Shown one piece after another: positions 52,443 through 64,000 of a stretch of DNA of 64,000 bases (position 1 is the stretch's first letter; every line of letters begins with the position of its first letter). The notes beneath the pieces are model-generated. The model searched no databases, was not told the origin of the DNA, and was given only the letters and a program-made list of their open reading frames with translations. The DNA is from Dicaeum eximium (lineage: Eukaryota; Chordata; Aves; Passeriformes; Dicaeidae), in NCBI GenBank assembly GCA_013396995.1, contig VWZP01008261.1:248001-312000 (forward strand). Direction: 5' to 3'. Both the position numbers and the translations under genes were made by a program.

Positions 52443-52942
52443 TTAAGCAACACTAACAAACAAATCAGAATCCACCTCTGGGCAGTGGGCCAGCACAAAT
52501 CTCACCTGCCACTTAGGTGCTGCTTTTGACTCATTTTGAGAATAGATTACAGCTAAGTACGTCATTAATGATGTTTTCATTTCACCCAAAGATTCAGTTT
52601 GTGCCTTATCCTTCAGCACCACACATTCAATAATATCTTGTTTCATGCAGTTTACTATTTTGGCATTAGCTTTAGTGCTAAAGGATCAGAATATGTTTTC
52701 TAAATCCAGTCCATCATTAAATGTAGAAAGAGAATTGTCACCATATTTCAGTATCAATTCCCTGTAAATAGGTGAGGTGCTCACTTCAGATTTGGAGGGA
52801 GTGCAGATAGCAAACAAATTTTGCAGAGACAAAGCTGGAAGATTAATTACTCTTTGGTTCACCACTGAAGTTAAGTCATCAGGGAGGAGAAGGTGAAATG
52901 TGGGAAATCCACAAGGCTTTTGCACAAAAGAAGGTGTTAATT
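52443..52942 (-). pseudogene. Possible decayed coding relic, minus strand, unrecognised
   Basis: Read on the minus strand, one frame stays open from after a TAA near 52940 to a TAA at 52443-52445. It is interrupted only by one TGA at 52686-52688. The first half (about 83 codons) contains PALSLQNLFAICTPSKSEV. The second half (about 80 codons) contains KWQVRFVLAHCPEVDSDLF. The composition is more protein-like than most AT-rich chance ORFs here. I recognise no family. It could be a fragment of a transposase, retrocopy or exon, or an accident; across the window one such accident would not be surprising. Confidence 0.2.
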
Positions 52943-54429
52943 AAACCTTCCACATTCTTGCAGATCACCTCAGACATGCTTATTTCTGAAGCAAAGGTAG
53001 CTTCAGGTGTAGGCACCCTGAAGTTACATGTTCCATGAAGAGGGAGACTGAGTCAGAAAGCTTCACCAGGACTCTTTCCTCTCCTGTCTTGGACTGTTTC
53101 TTTACCTGTACCTTAGGAGGGTATGAACAGGCCAGCTGACTAAAAATACAGGACTTGAGTTTTAACAGTTTTGACTGAATTATTACGAAATGGAAATTTC
53201 TGTAACCTCAAATATGGAACCACGTTTCTGACCAACTAATATTTATCCCATGCAAAAAGTCATCTGTTTTAGCACACAACAGAAAGACTCCAGTACTTTA
53301 AACACAGATATTTGCTTCTTCTTGGGCAAAAATAACAAAGTTGAGATAGATACCCCTGGAGTTCTTTGGGACACAGGAGAGACACTTGGGACGGTTTTCT
53401 ATATACTCCCAACCTCTTCCTGAAAACACTGCCTAAAGCTTTAAAAGCCCAGATTTCCAACAGAACAAACATGAGAACTGTTAAAGAAGCCAGTAGGATT
53501 TGCTTTATTTTGCTTTTAAAGAGTTGCAGTTTTGCAAGGTGTTTGAAGTAAAAGAAAATATTTCACAACAAAAGTCTTGTTTTGCTGCACAGTTCCTAAC
53601 TAGCTGTAGTTTAAAGGATCTGTTTCTGAGTAGAGTTTCATCAGTTCTATCATTCCCATATCCTTAAACATTTTCAGAAGAAAGTTGTCGAAGAGCCAGG
53701 ACCCCTTATTGGAATGTCTTATGAAAAGAGGAAAAGAAATCTTTATAAAAGAGCTTACAATTATTAATAGGTTTCACTTTTAGTTAGTTAATGATCCAAT
53801 TCAGCTGTGATCAAAGCACAACAGCTAGATAATTCAGGATAGAAAATGGAGTTAATTTACTTAGATATGATACTACTTTCTTAATGACTATTTCAATGGA
53901 GTTTCAATTAGTTATTAGGTTATTCTACTCATTAGTCCAACAAGCAGTCTGCAGGCAATTAACATGTCACTCCTCATGAAAACAGAACTTTTTTCTTTTT
54001 TTACCCCCCCCCCCAGAGGGATGTTTTCAAGACTTATATCACCGAGACTTTTTTAAAAGTTTGTGAAAAAAGTAATTAAACACTTAAAGCTCAGTGAACT
54101 GGACATTTATTTTTGTTTAGGGTACTGAATGATGGTAATGAAAAAAAATGTTACTGTTAGTAAGGGCCATTTATTGGTGCCTGACCCAGTTTTCATTTCT
54201 GATTGCCAAACATGGATTTCCCTTTATAAGCTACAAACCCCTCTCTGCAACCCTACAGACTGCACAAACTGCTACAGAGGTTTTTTGTTTTATTTTTAAA
54301 CCAACAACAGGTTTTCTATATACTTCTTGCCTCGATTTAGCTGTTCTCTGGTTTCTAGGCTCTTAAGTACCCATCCCTCAAGCCAAAAGGCAGTGGTAGT
54401 TAGAAATGAACTAACTTTTAGATACAATT
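52943..54429. other. Non-coding stretch, no gene seen
   Basis: Contains a C11 run at 54004-54014. The interval around 53770-53960 is TAAT-rich and complex, similar in texture to the candidate conserved elements near 41-42 kb. No exon is recognised. Confidence 0.5.
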
Positions 54430-55170
54430 AAATGGGGACAAAGTCATCAAAGCACAAGAAAACTTCATTAGAAATGGTTCAGTTGAGCCAGGTGTCTGTC
54501 TCTGCCCTGAGAGCCAAACACACACACACCCACAAAATGGCAACTTTTATACCCTTTTCCAGCCAGGTGTGGTCCCTGTTCCTTTTCCCATTGGATGGGT
54601 ATCCAGGAACTTAGATTCCCTCCTGAACACCTCCTCTTCTGTCCCCTCCCCTCTCATCCTCCCTTCTGGTCCTGTCTCAACCTTGCCCCTCTCCCAGCTC
54701 ACAGCAACACCCAACAGATCAACCAGCACAAATCCAAGCCACAAACAGCAACACACAGAACCAAAAACTTTCACTCTTTCTCTTAACAGCCTTTTTGGCT
54801 TCAGCAAAACATCACCTCACCCCTCAGAGCAGAAAGCAGGGTCAGCAGAGAAAGGGGAAGGTTTCAGGTGCAGCCTGGCAAACCCCATTACCTACAGAAT
54901 AAGCAATTTAGGCTACTCAGACATCCTGGCCCTGGAAAAGCCAGGCAGAAGCATTTACTGGAGAGAAGCACAATCAACTTATCCCTCTAAACCTATTTCC
55001 CAAGAGACAAGATCCCACAAACTTTATCAGCCTAGCAAAAGTGCACAAGAGTGGGTCAAACCAGCTCGGGGGGAGAATGATGAGCTTGCCAGGCAGTGCT
55101 GCTGGGAAAGGCAGGCAGACAGCCATGGAGACAGCCAGGCTGACAGGCTGTTTTATTGTTTTGTTTTTAG
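54430..55170 (-). mobile_element. Solo LTR-like endogenous retrovirus remnant, minus strand (approximate ends)
   Basis: On the minus strand a good TATA box (GGGTATAAAAG) lies at 54544-54554. It is preceded upstream by a long C/T-rich (plus-strand view) U3-like stretch and followed by a shorter R/U5-like part with a CA run (54519-54528). Words such as CCATTGGATGGGTATCCAGG fit songbird LTRs that I remember. The block is clearly GC-richer than its flanks. Exact ends, a polyadenylation signal and a target-site duplication were not pinned down. The 201-codon plus-strand ORF at 54569-55174 is antisense to this element, S/P/T/Q-rich and without a domain, so I do not call it a gene. Confidence 0.5.
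54544..54554 (-). promoter_or_regulatory. TATA box of the LTR-like element
   Basis: CTTTTATACCC on the plus strand reads GGGTATAAAAG on the minus strand, a near-consensus TATA box. Transcription would run toward lower coordinates. Activity is unknown. Confidence 0.5.
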
Positions 55171-58100
55171 CTGATAAAGTGAGATGACCAAACAGAAATG
55201 CACATTCATAAAGTCATTCTCTGGCTCTCCGAACCCGCTTCTCTGTTATTTATGGCAAGACAGGAGGTCACATCAGAGAGGTTTTAGTTGGTGAGGAAAA
55301 GCTGCAGGGAGGTTTTTGCTTAATTCCTGGAAAGGGGAAGTTTCTTCTCAAAAGAAAATTACTGGGCATATCCTTCTTAAGAACTAAGAAGTTCCCAACA
55401 AATAGTTTTCCAAATACAATTTTGCATAGCCAATTATTTTTTTCTCCAACTCAGAGTACTTGACTTTATGTTTTATTTTTTAAAATAGGTATTATCAGGA
55501 ATCCTTTTCTTTAGGCCCAAAGAGAGATGCCTTTTTCTGTGGTTTAAGAAGACTTAATTTTATTTATCCAATGGGTGACTCATGGCAGTATGACCCTCTT
55601 GCAGAAACAATACTGCAAAAGAATTTCAGACATTTTTAGAAAGTTGAACTCAAATTGAGAGTCTTTCAGGTATCACAAGATTAATTTTTTTTCTCCTCAG
55701 GTGCCCAGTACAGATGCAAATGCCATATGACCACTGCTGTAAGAATTTACAAGATGCTAATTCTGATTTACAGGATTGGCTTAGAGTCAGATTAACCTTC
55801 TCCTGTGAAATTCTTAATCACAATGTGCCCAAATAAATGTTTAACATCATCATTATGTTGTCATCAGCCTTGACAGTGTGAGGTATTTACCACATTTTTC
55901 AAGCAGTGTTTGGCACTTCACAGGACAGAAGTGAAATTTTAGCTTTTGGGATGAAAAGAACTGGAGTGCAAATGATCAGTTGGGAAAAAAAAAAAAATCA
56001 ATATTAAAAAAAAAATCAAATCTTGTACCATAAGGGATAAACCACAAGGGGGAAAAAATCCAATTCCTGCTATCCTAAATACTTCTGTAGGAGCTTCAAT
56101 ATTTTAGGAACAGATGATGTATTACCATTCCCAACTTTTAGGCTCAACAACCCTGTACCAAATGCATAATTTCTCTATAGCACAAGACAAGTGTCAGATT
56201 CCTAAATTTTTTCATATGTCACACCACTGTTACCTTGTCATTCCACAAACCTTTCTTGCACAGGCAGAGCTTATAATTGTATTCACATCATCCTCCCAGC
56301 TGGTCCCATACAACCAATAAGGGCAAAAGGTCAGCTAGTGACTGATGTTAGCTAAAATCAGAAACAGAAGGGGGCAGGGGGAGAGAAATTAAAGAGAAAG
56401 CCATTCCAGTTCTGAGCTGAAAGCAATTTACTTGTATCCAAACACTGGCTTTCTCTCTCCCACTCCAAACCAAAATAAAACACTTTAGTCAGTCCTACAG
56501 ATTCTCTGAAGATAGAGAAATACAAGTAGGCTCTTTGAACCTGGGCCTCCCAAACACTGCATTAATGTATTAGCCAATTTCCTCCTCAAGCTAAGGAGGG
56601 TCAGATCTAAATCTCTCCTTTTCTAGAATAGTTTGTTCATTCCACTACAGCCACTTTGAGGAAATTCAGTCAAGTAGCAAAGGTTCTGTCTTAGGAGAAG
56701 AGCCCTTACTCTTTGCAGTGCTCAAGTATTTTATCTTAAAAATGCAATAAATAAGTATGCACAGAGTCCCTACAAAAAGCAAACCAGATTGGAAGTGATT
56801 GTCTTCACAAAGGGATCAGGTAACATCATTTATCTGTCAAGACAAGACAATGAATGAAACATTCTCTCTTCCCTCTGAGCTGTGCTCTGAACAGAATCTG
56901 GTATCATGAATATAGAAAGCAAAAAAGCTTCAAGGAGAAAATGCATTCCAATATTAAAATCCCCATTATTTTGGAATCTTCAGAAAACAGAAAAAGCTAA
57001 AGGCTTCATTTCTTTTTTTTATGGGGAAAAAAGAGTTACTAGCAACAGAGAATACAACCATCCAGCAGTATTATTTTGGACAGTTTCTAGTTCTGTAGTG
57101 CTTTACATGCTTAATAGCACTCAATTAACTCAGGCAGAGGAAACCAATTATGAAATTACTATAGAAAATAGAACACAGTACTCCATGCAAAAATTAAGCT
57201 GAATGAATATATTTGCCATTACCAGACATTAAAAAGGAAGAAATGGATAAACCAAGGCTGAACCAACTGTGTTTTGAGGGAGGTAGGGGACAAGAAGAGG
57301 GTAACTTGTTTTCAGACAAAACTTGCCATAGTAAGACAGTGAAGACCACAAATGGGTTGAAATTGCTAAGCAACTAGAGTTTCTTTAGTTTGTCTGGAAA
57401 GCTCTGGATGGTAGATAAAGTTCACAGAAGCCAGCAAAAGAAACAAATCACATCTAGAAAACCACAAATTTCAGCATCTAGAGCAACTTCCAGTTCTCAA
57501 AAGCACAGCAAAACAATAGAACCTTTCTGACCATAAGTTTTTGTAGGGTGAAGAAACATCAGGATGGTCTATGCTTCTTTCTATTTGTGGGCTCGCCTCT
57601 CTACCTTGCATTCATACTCCAGGACTGCATAGATAGACTTAGACTGCCCAAAGTTAACAGCTGAGCACTATTTTCCATGCTCAGGTTTGCTTTGGAGAAG
57701 AATTTATTGACTAAAGTTCAGAGAAGCAGTCATTGTGCAAATGCTGCTTGAATATCTCCAGCAATATTAAACTCTCCAGCAAGTAGAAGTGTTCAAACTA
57801 TTCAGTGAACTAATTAACTGAATTCATCTGCCATTTATTAACCTCTTCTAATTAATGTTCTTCCAAATAATAAGATACAGAGCAAAGTCACCTTAGGGAA
57901 GTATAACAAAACAACTGGTAGAGGGACAGCATCAGGAGTCAAAGGAAAAGTGTTACAAAGTAAATTATCATCTCTACTGTAAATCCAAACCTGGATGAAG
58001 TGGGTAATATCACACAGGTTGTGTCAGCTAGTCACAACCACAGCTCTGCTGGTCATCACAAAGGCTTGATCTGTGGCTGCATTTTGAAATAATTCCCAAG

Positions 58101-58299
58101 TTCATTGGAAATGAGTAATTATTCACTGTGACTAAAAATGTAGTCTTTTTGATATTTTCCGTTATGTACATCGATTTTCTCACAGATGTGGAGTATCTTT
58201 TCATTTCTATGATATATTTTCTTTGTGACTTCAGGGTGACTCTGAATATTGTTCTAAAGCAAGTTAGAGGAAGCACACTGTGCTATAAAGCTATTGTTG
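55171..58299. other. Non-coding stretch, no gene seen
   Basis: AT-rich, with A runs near 55985-56015. The 98-codon ORF at 56906-57202 shows no domain. No repeat is recognised. Confidence 0.55.
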
Positions 58300-59120
58300 C
58301 TCAGGTGCTGCTCTGTAGAGATGGATGATGAAAAGCACACTTCTACTCCTGCCCAGCAGGACCAAGAATTGAACTGGCCTCAACCACAACTAGAGAAAGT
58401 CTCAAAGCTGCACTTGGTCCGTCAGTTTATTTCTTTTGTAAGACAGGAGTTAGAAAATAGGAATAGGAACAAGGATGTTGAGAGCTTTACAAAAATAGGA
58501 AAGTCACTTAACAACCACTGTGGCTAAACAAACTGGATGTAGAGTAATTAAATTATTGCAAGTTACAATAAATATTTAGTTCCTGATATGGGTAGCGGCA
58601 AACCAATGCAAAAAAGGAACAAACATTTACAAGCTTCAGAAAAACACCTTTACACTACATTTTCCAAGCTCAGCTTTAACCCAGGGGTTTAAGGTTCTAG
58701 GACAGGCTCACTCAGAGGCTCCCACTCTTTTGGGGAAATACATACCTTTAGGTGAGTCTATCCAGTGCCTGCAGTCACTCCAGGGAGCAGAGATTGCCTT
58801 GTCATTGCTTTTTCCTTTGTCCTTTCAGACCCCAGAAGATGGATAGACAATAATCTGGAGGCTCACTTTCTGACTTTGCTGAAAACACTTAGAAATTTTC
58901 TGGCAAGGCCCAAATACTTCAGAGAATTTAGAGCCAACCTTCAGCTTCAGCGTTCCTTCTCCCTCTGCTGTTTTCTACCCTTTAAAGCACTTTCACAGAG
59001 GCATCATCACCTTTGTTAGTGAGCTCAGCTGTGTCCTCAGGTGGGTCCCATTAAGAGTTGACTGGAACCAGCTGGGTTTGAGCAGCCCTGACCCCTCACA
59101 GAGGCCAACCCTGCTGCCTC
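58300..59120 (-). mobile_element. Solo LTR-like endogenous retrovirus remnant, minus strand (approximate ends)
   Basis: A polyadenylation signal AATAAA lies on the minus strand at 58426-58431, set in CAGTTTATTTCTTTTG on the plus strand. The block then shows wording I associate with songbird ERV LTRs: CAGGGGTTTAAGGTTCTAGG, CTCACTCAGAGGCTCCCAC, GGTGGGTCCCATTAAGAG and GACTGGAACCAGCTGGGT. It is GC-richer than its flanks, especially at 58960-59120. Ends and a target duplication were not resolved. ORFs at 58294-58527 and 58765-59019 lie inside, in the sense opposite to the element, and are therefore doubted. Confidence 0.48.
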
Positions 59121-61315
59121 TTTGCCCTCCCCCCTAAAAAACACCTGAACTTTCCCACACAAACCCAATTAAGATAATGAAGTTCCCTACTGAAACAGCA
59201 TTTTGAGCAAGATTTTACTAGAAAAATGTGAGTTTAATGCAAATGGTGTGGACCAGTGTAAATTTAGCAAGTGGGGAACAGGGAAATCCACAGTTGTTTA
59301 CACACAGGAGTTTTTAAAAATGCTCAACAGTGGTAAGAATATTTTCCCTGAAAATTATGCAGTAATCCATTCGTAAATGATGGCACCTACCTGAGTTTTT
59401 CTGGAGCTCTGAACCAATGTACACAATGAACACATTTGTACTCTGCATGTCTAAGAATGCATCCCTGTTTCTGGTGGGAAATACTGGGATGAGGATGCAA
59501 AATGAAAGCTGTTTCCACCAAATTCTGCCATTTTTCAGATTTCCAATGCAGAGCAATTCTTACTCCAGAGCTAACTCAGATGCACAGCACTTGAACTGTG
59601 TGCAGTTGCTTAACCTTCATTAGGGAAAAATTTCAAGATACAGAATATGACTGCACAGGCCTAAGTCAGATAAACCTTTGCTTTACATCTCTGTACGTTT
59701 GCTAGATTTTTTCAGGTTTTATTATTCAACAATATTTAGTCTGTATTTTAAAAATGCTCCCTTCATGCCTCCAAGTCAGCACTTACTAAGTTATGGGAAG
59801 CATTAGGGCTTACCATTAACATCAAAAGAATGAAAATTGTGAAGCTGGGGGAAAAAGAAAACACTCTTTTTTTTTTTTTTGTCACTTCTCTGAGCTGGTC
59901 ACAGATTTCAGTGAGAAACTCCACAATTAAAATTATTCCCTGTATTCACTCCTGTTGCAGGATTAGAACCTCATTTCTTGTCAGTGAAACTTCATGAATA
60001 AAAATGACACTGAGCTTCTTCTGCCCTTTATCCTCTACAAAGGCATCTATGAAACTCTTTTATCCTGTTCAACCCATCAAACATATGCTCAGAAAATATT
60101 ACTAAATCTGCCAACAAACCAAGCTCTCTAATAAAATATAAATTTAGTTACTTGAAAATAAGGGCTCACGAGCCTTCAAAGGAAAATCATTAGGCAGCCT
60201 TATGAAAAAATCACTAAGGTTACTGATACCAAATTCCAGCCAGAACTCAGAAAAATCACAAAATTCTTTGTAGCAACAATTGTTTTGGAACATAAGTTAT
60301 GGAATAACATGGTTACAGTGGGAGAATAAACTACAGCAAAAATGCAGAGGTTCTGAAGTTACACTGTCTTTAGAGAGATGTGTTCTGAAAGTGGATTTAC
60401 ATTCACATGAAATAAGGAACTGCAAAGCAGATACAAAACACCACTCTTTATGTTACTCATACTCACTCTTGTACTTTCACAACCATCTTTCATTTTGCTG
60501 TTTAAACTGAAATGAATTTGGCAGCTCTCTGAAGAGGCAGCTGTGTTTGCCAGGAGGCTGGATACAGACTCACAGATGAGAGTAATTATTAATTAGGATC
60601 CACCCAGAAAAATTAATCACATTCATTGAAGTGTAGGGCACAGTAAAGTTTCTAGTCAGGTGCCTCTACCTATGAAAGTAGATAGTTTTAATATACTGGG
60701 GGTAGGAGAAAAAATAGACAAACACAAAAAAAATAACTGAGAAGCAAATTCTTCTCTCACTCTGATTATTAGTCACCTTCACATGCATCCTGCAAGCCAA
60801 GACCTATTTATCCAGCTGATCTTTATTTTCTCTCAAAAAAAGAGATTTTTTAATACTAAGACACAAATTTTTTTAATCTGAAGAACTATGTCAGTGCAGT
60901 TGATACGTCTGTGCTTCACTAAATCTTGTATTATGACAAGTGGAAGGTGTTACTTCAGTTAGTAAGCAGTTACTGCTAGTCAGGTGATTCATTACCTTTA
61001 GTTAAAAGAAGTGAAAAAAAAGAAATTTGATGAAAGAAGGGAAAGACCAATAAATAAATACAAGTTAGAGAAAGTGGGCAATGAAAAGACCTTCAGTAAG
61101 GTGAATGTGACAACATCACAGAACACAGCCTAGAGCTTTACCACTACATTAGGTTTAAGATCAAACTACACCTACCATTTAGCAGCAGTTGGCTAAAATG
61201 ATGTACATTTCACAGAACTGGCCTTAGAAAGAAAAATGGCTTTTGAAAAGGTTTTGCTGTTGTTATGCATGTTTACAGCTTGTTTATAGTTAAAAAGAAC
61301 CCAACAGTTTCAATG
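59121..61315. other. Non-coding stretch, no gene seen
   Basis: Contains T14 at 59867-59880. ORFs here are under 81 codons with random-looking translations. No repeat family is recognised. Confidence 0.55.
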
Positions 61316-61341
61316 CATACCTACTTCTCATACCTACTTCT
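61316..61341. repeat. 13-bp tandem pair
   Basis: CATACCTACTTCT occurs twice in a row with no mismatch. Confidence 0.9.
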
Positions 61342-64000
61342 ATCCTATCATTCTTCTAGAAATAAAAAAAACTTTCGTACTGCAAGAATACTTAATGACT
61401 CTCCAGGAAGGCTTCCCAAGCTACCATTTCCAATAAAGAAACATGTTAATGTCACACTTTAGCTACTGGCAGTTCTTGTTCTTGCTTTTGGATGCTATAT
61501 CCATATAACTCTATTATAGCCACCCCCTCCACATCAGCTCAATTCTTTATTAGGGCACAAGACAGAGTATTATCCCTTCAAAAATTGCTGCCCAGCTTTA
61601 AATTTCATGGCTGTCACATGCAATATCTTGAATGCAGGGATTAGTAATGCTTCCCAGTGAATTTCAGAGACAATACCATACAATTTTTATCAATAAGGAT
61701 TTAATACAGCCTTTGGAATCTTTCTTAATTTGCTTTCAAATAAAGGTAATAAATGTACTGGAATTTGCTCACATATTAGAGGAAAAGCGAGGAGACTGTG
61801 TTTTTCTAAATTGGGTTCCAACACAAAATTAAAATGTTACTATGCTTTAATATACAGCAGTAAACATCTTTGCTTCTACTTTTTTATTTTTCAGAGATGA
61901 TTTATCATTCTCCCTAATGTGGCCGTAAAAAGATATTGGATTCTTCAGCATGTGACAAGAGCAATCACTTCTTCAGGCTTTTTCACTCCAGAAAGCTGGC
62001 ACAGAGACAGCTGGGGTAGGGCTTTAAAGAGAACTGACTGCACACACAAAGCGAGTTTAGAGTAGCTGGTGGATTTTAAATCTGCCCCATGGCTGACTGC
62101 ACTAACAAGAAATGATGCATTAGTCCTTCCCACAAAGGGAAAATCCTGATGGAGCTGTGCTCCAGTCTGGGGGCTGAAACCTGGTGGGAAATAACTTCTG
62201 ATGGGAGGGCAAAGGCAGTGTGTATTCAAATCCAGCTCCTGCATTAGGAGGTGCCCACAACACTGCCTTTCACTCACAGGCTTTAACCTCTGCTCATCTC
62301 AGACCTCAGGCTTGGGCAGCCTCATTCTTTCTGGAGGCTTTCTATGTAGCTTTGGAAACCACTGCTGAGCACAGGGAATTGCCACTATTTCTTTTTTCCC
62401 CTGGGTCATTTTTTGTCTTTACTACATTGTTCTTCTAAGTCTCCATGTTTTACACAGAATCCATACATCTTATTTTCTCCCCTTCCTTTGGAACTTAAAA
62501 ATGAAGTCATGCAACACACCACAGAGTACAGGAATAAGGGCTGCTCCTCCTGCTTTACTTATTTAGAGAAGTTCTCAAAAGTCTCAAATTGAGATTCTTC
62601 CATTCTGTGATTCAAAATCAACTTCAAGCATTAAGCAGATGGCCCTACACACTCAGAGTTTACATGACAGCTGCATTTCCTGAGATGAAGGCAGCTTCTT
62701 CCCTCCACTACTCACGAGTCTCTTTTTCTTTCCTGTATAGGAAGAATCTGAATCTGACTGCCTGATGAGCTCCAGTTATCTTTCTGGCTCTAACAATTAA
62801 CTCTTTTCTACCTGGCATCTTAAATTTGTCAAGAGCCCTAGAAAGGGACTTAATGTCTGCAGGCTGCCCCAGCCCCATGTTCAAAGCTTGGAAACAAAAT
62901 TTTCTCATCCCATCACAAAGAAGAATTTAGACTTTTAAATCAGTTACTAGAGCTGATTATAGTAGAAATACTCAAGCATGGAGCTGAGCTGTTTACAGAG
63001 GTTACATGAAATTTGGATTATCAATTAAATCATGACTTGGGGGGTAGAGGCTAGGTGGATTCCTAGGATTTTCAGGCACACATAAAAATGGCATGTCTTC
63101 AAATATGTGCTCTCATATGCTTCTCTATTAACTTTTCTCTCATTTATATATGCTTTGAATGACAGGGGCCTTGTAAGAACATCACTTTAGCAGATAGCAA
63201 AAAAAAATTTTGAAAGAAAATGTTTGGGTTTTAACATTTCTGTGGTTTTGTACATATTCTAATATTTCACTGTCTCTGGGTGATATATTATCATTCCAAA
63301 AGTATATTAAAAAAGCACCTCAAATAATTGCTGGCTGACAATGAAATATAATTATACTGAAATACATCATGGCAACCTGATAATTGAATCTTCTAGAATA
63401 TGATTCTTCTCATTCCAGTGAGAGGAACTGATGAGAAAAAGAAAGGAGTAACTGATATGTGCTCAAATGCATGAAACCTGGATGAAGATCAGTGAAAACT
63501 ACTACAATAGCTCTTCACATGCTCTCAGACCAGAGGTCTGAAAGGGTCAGCAAAAGCAGGTGAAATACCTGTAGGCTGTGCCCAAGAGACAGTAATTGTA
63601 ATTTCAAGCTAAATACTCTTGGCCCATCCTAAAAACTATAATATGTCCTGTTTTCAGACATATTGATGTGCAGCTCAATTTTGAATTTTTGGAAGCTGAT
63701 TCCATTGGCATAATTGTTCCACAGATACAGGGTAGTTTGAAAAGAGAAAAGAATCCCCTTGCTAGTCTTATGTCTAGGGTGATTTTTGTCTTGGTTTACT
63801 GCCAGAATCAGAGATTGTCTACCTTTAACACAGTCACAGTACAGCAAAATCAAAATATTTTGATTTCCTATCTGATGGACCTTCCCATACTGGCAGATAA
63901 TGGTCAGATAACCAAAACAGCACCAGTCCCTTGAGCAGTCCTAAAAAATATGATTGCAGAGAGGTCCTGTTCATAGATACTCAGCTGAGCTCTAAGCATA
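61342..64000. other. Non-coding stretch, no gene seen
   Basis: The more GC-balanced interval at about 61960-62400 holds a 110-codon minus-strand ORF (61945-62277) without a recognisable domain. The last 88-codon ORF (63668-63934) also looks random. No RNA gene or repeat family is recognised. Confidence 0.5.

Noticed and set aside
54569..55174. 201-codon plus-strand ORF
   Set aside because: It lies antisense within an LTR-like block with a minus-strand TATA box. Its S/P/T/Q-rich translation follows from C/A-rich sequence, and no domain is recognisable.
61945..62277. 110-codon minus-strand ORF with scattered C and P
   Set aside because: No domain, no splice context and no codon pattern distinguishing it from chance. 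The balanced composition makes longer chance ORFs more likely here.
1..64000. CRISPR arrays, operons, tRNA or rRNA genes, prokaryotic mobile elements
   Set aside because: No regularly spaced repeats, no cloverleaf or rRNA-like sequence seen by eye, and no ORF with a recognisable bacterial protein. Composition and repeats are vertebrate-like.

Overview
The window looks like vertebrate, most likely avian (songbird-like), non-coding genomic DNA. It is AT-rich and CpG-poor, with many short A, T, AT and CA runs. It carries no bacterial-style operons and no protein-coding exon that I can recognise. The avian call rests on two things: a degraded CR1/L3-type LINE 3' end, and several solo-LTR-like blocks that resemble bird endogenous retrovirus LTRs as I remember them. 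No database search was possible, so family names are recognition, not measurement.

Layout. Positions 82-573 hold two nearly identical 242-249 bp copies on either side of a single N, almost certainly an assembly overlap and not biology. A minus-strand solo LTR-like element lies at about 1737-2175 and another at about 8965-9600. A plus-strand LTR piece lies at about 17100-17560. Two perfect palindromes sit together at 9822-9884, and a 32-position stem with a 21-nt loop lies at 18881-18965. A diverged local duplication joins 21071-21247 and 22923-23085. From 23 to 46 kb the sequence is mostly featureless AT-rich DNA, broken by the CR1 remnant (31950-32270), a second N (35742), and a quieter TAAT-rich stretch around 41.4-42.2 kb that looks like conserved non-coding DNA. 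A GC-richer block at about 46540-47760 carries a 271-codon ORF and is probably an old LTR-type or other repeat insertion. Two more minus-strand LTR-like blocks lie at about 54430-55170 and 58300-59120.

I see no genes working together here. The window reads as an intron of a large gene or as an intergenic region. Most open reading frames of 60-130 codons are what chance gives in this much AT-rich sequence. Four longer or paired ones (25759-26271, 46487-47302, 49215-49683, 52443-52942) are listed as weak leads only. The most interesting structural signals are the pre-miRNA-like hairpin at 18.9 kb and the paired palindromes with inverted RBPJ-type motifs at 9.8 kb.
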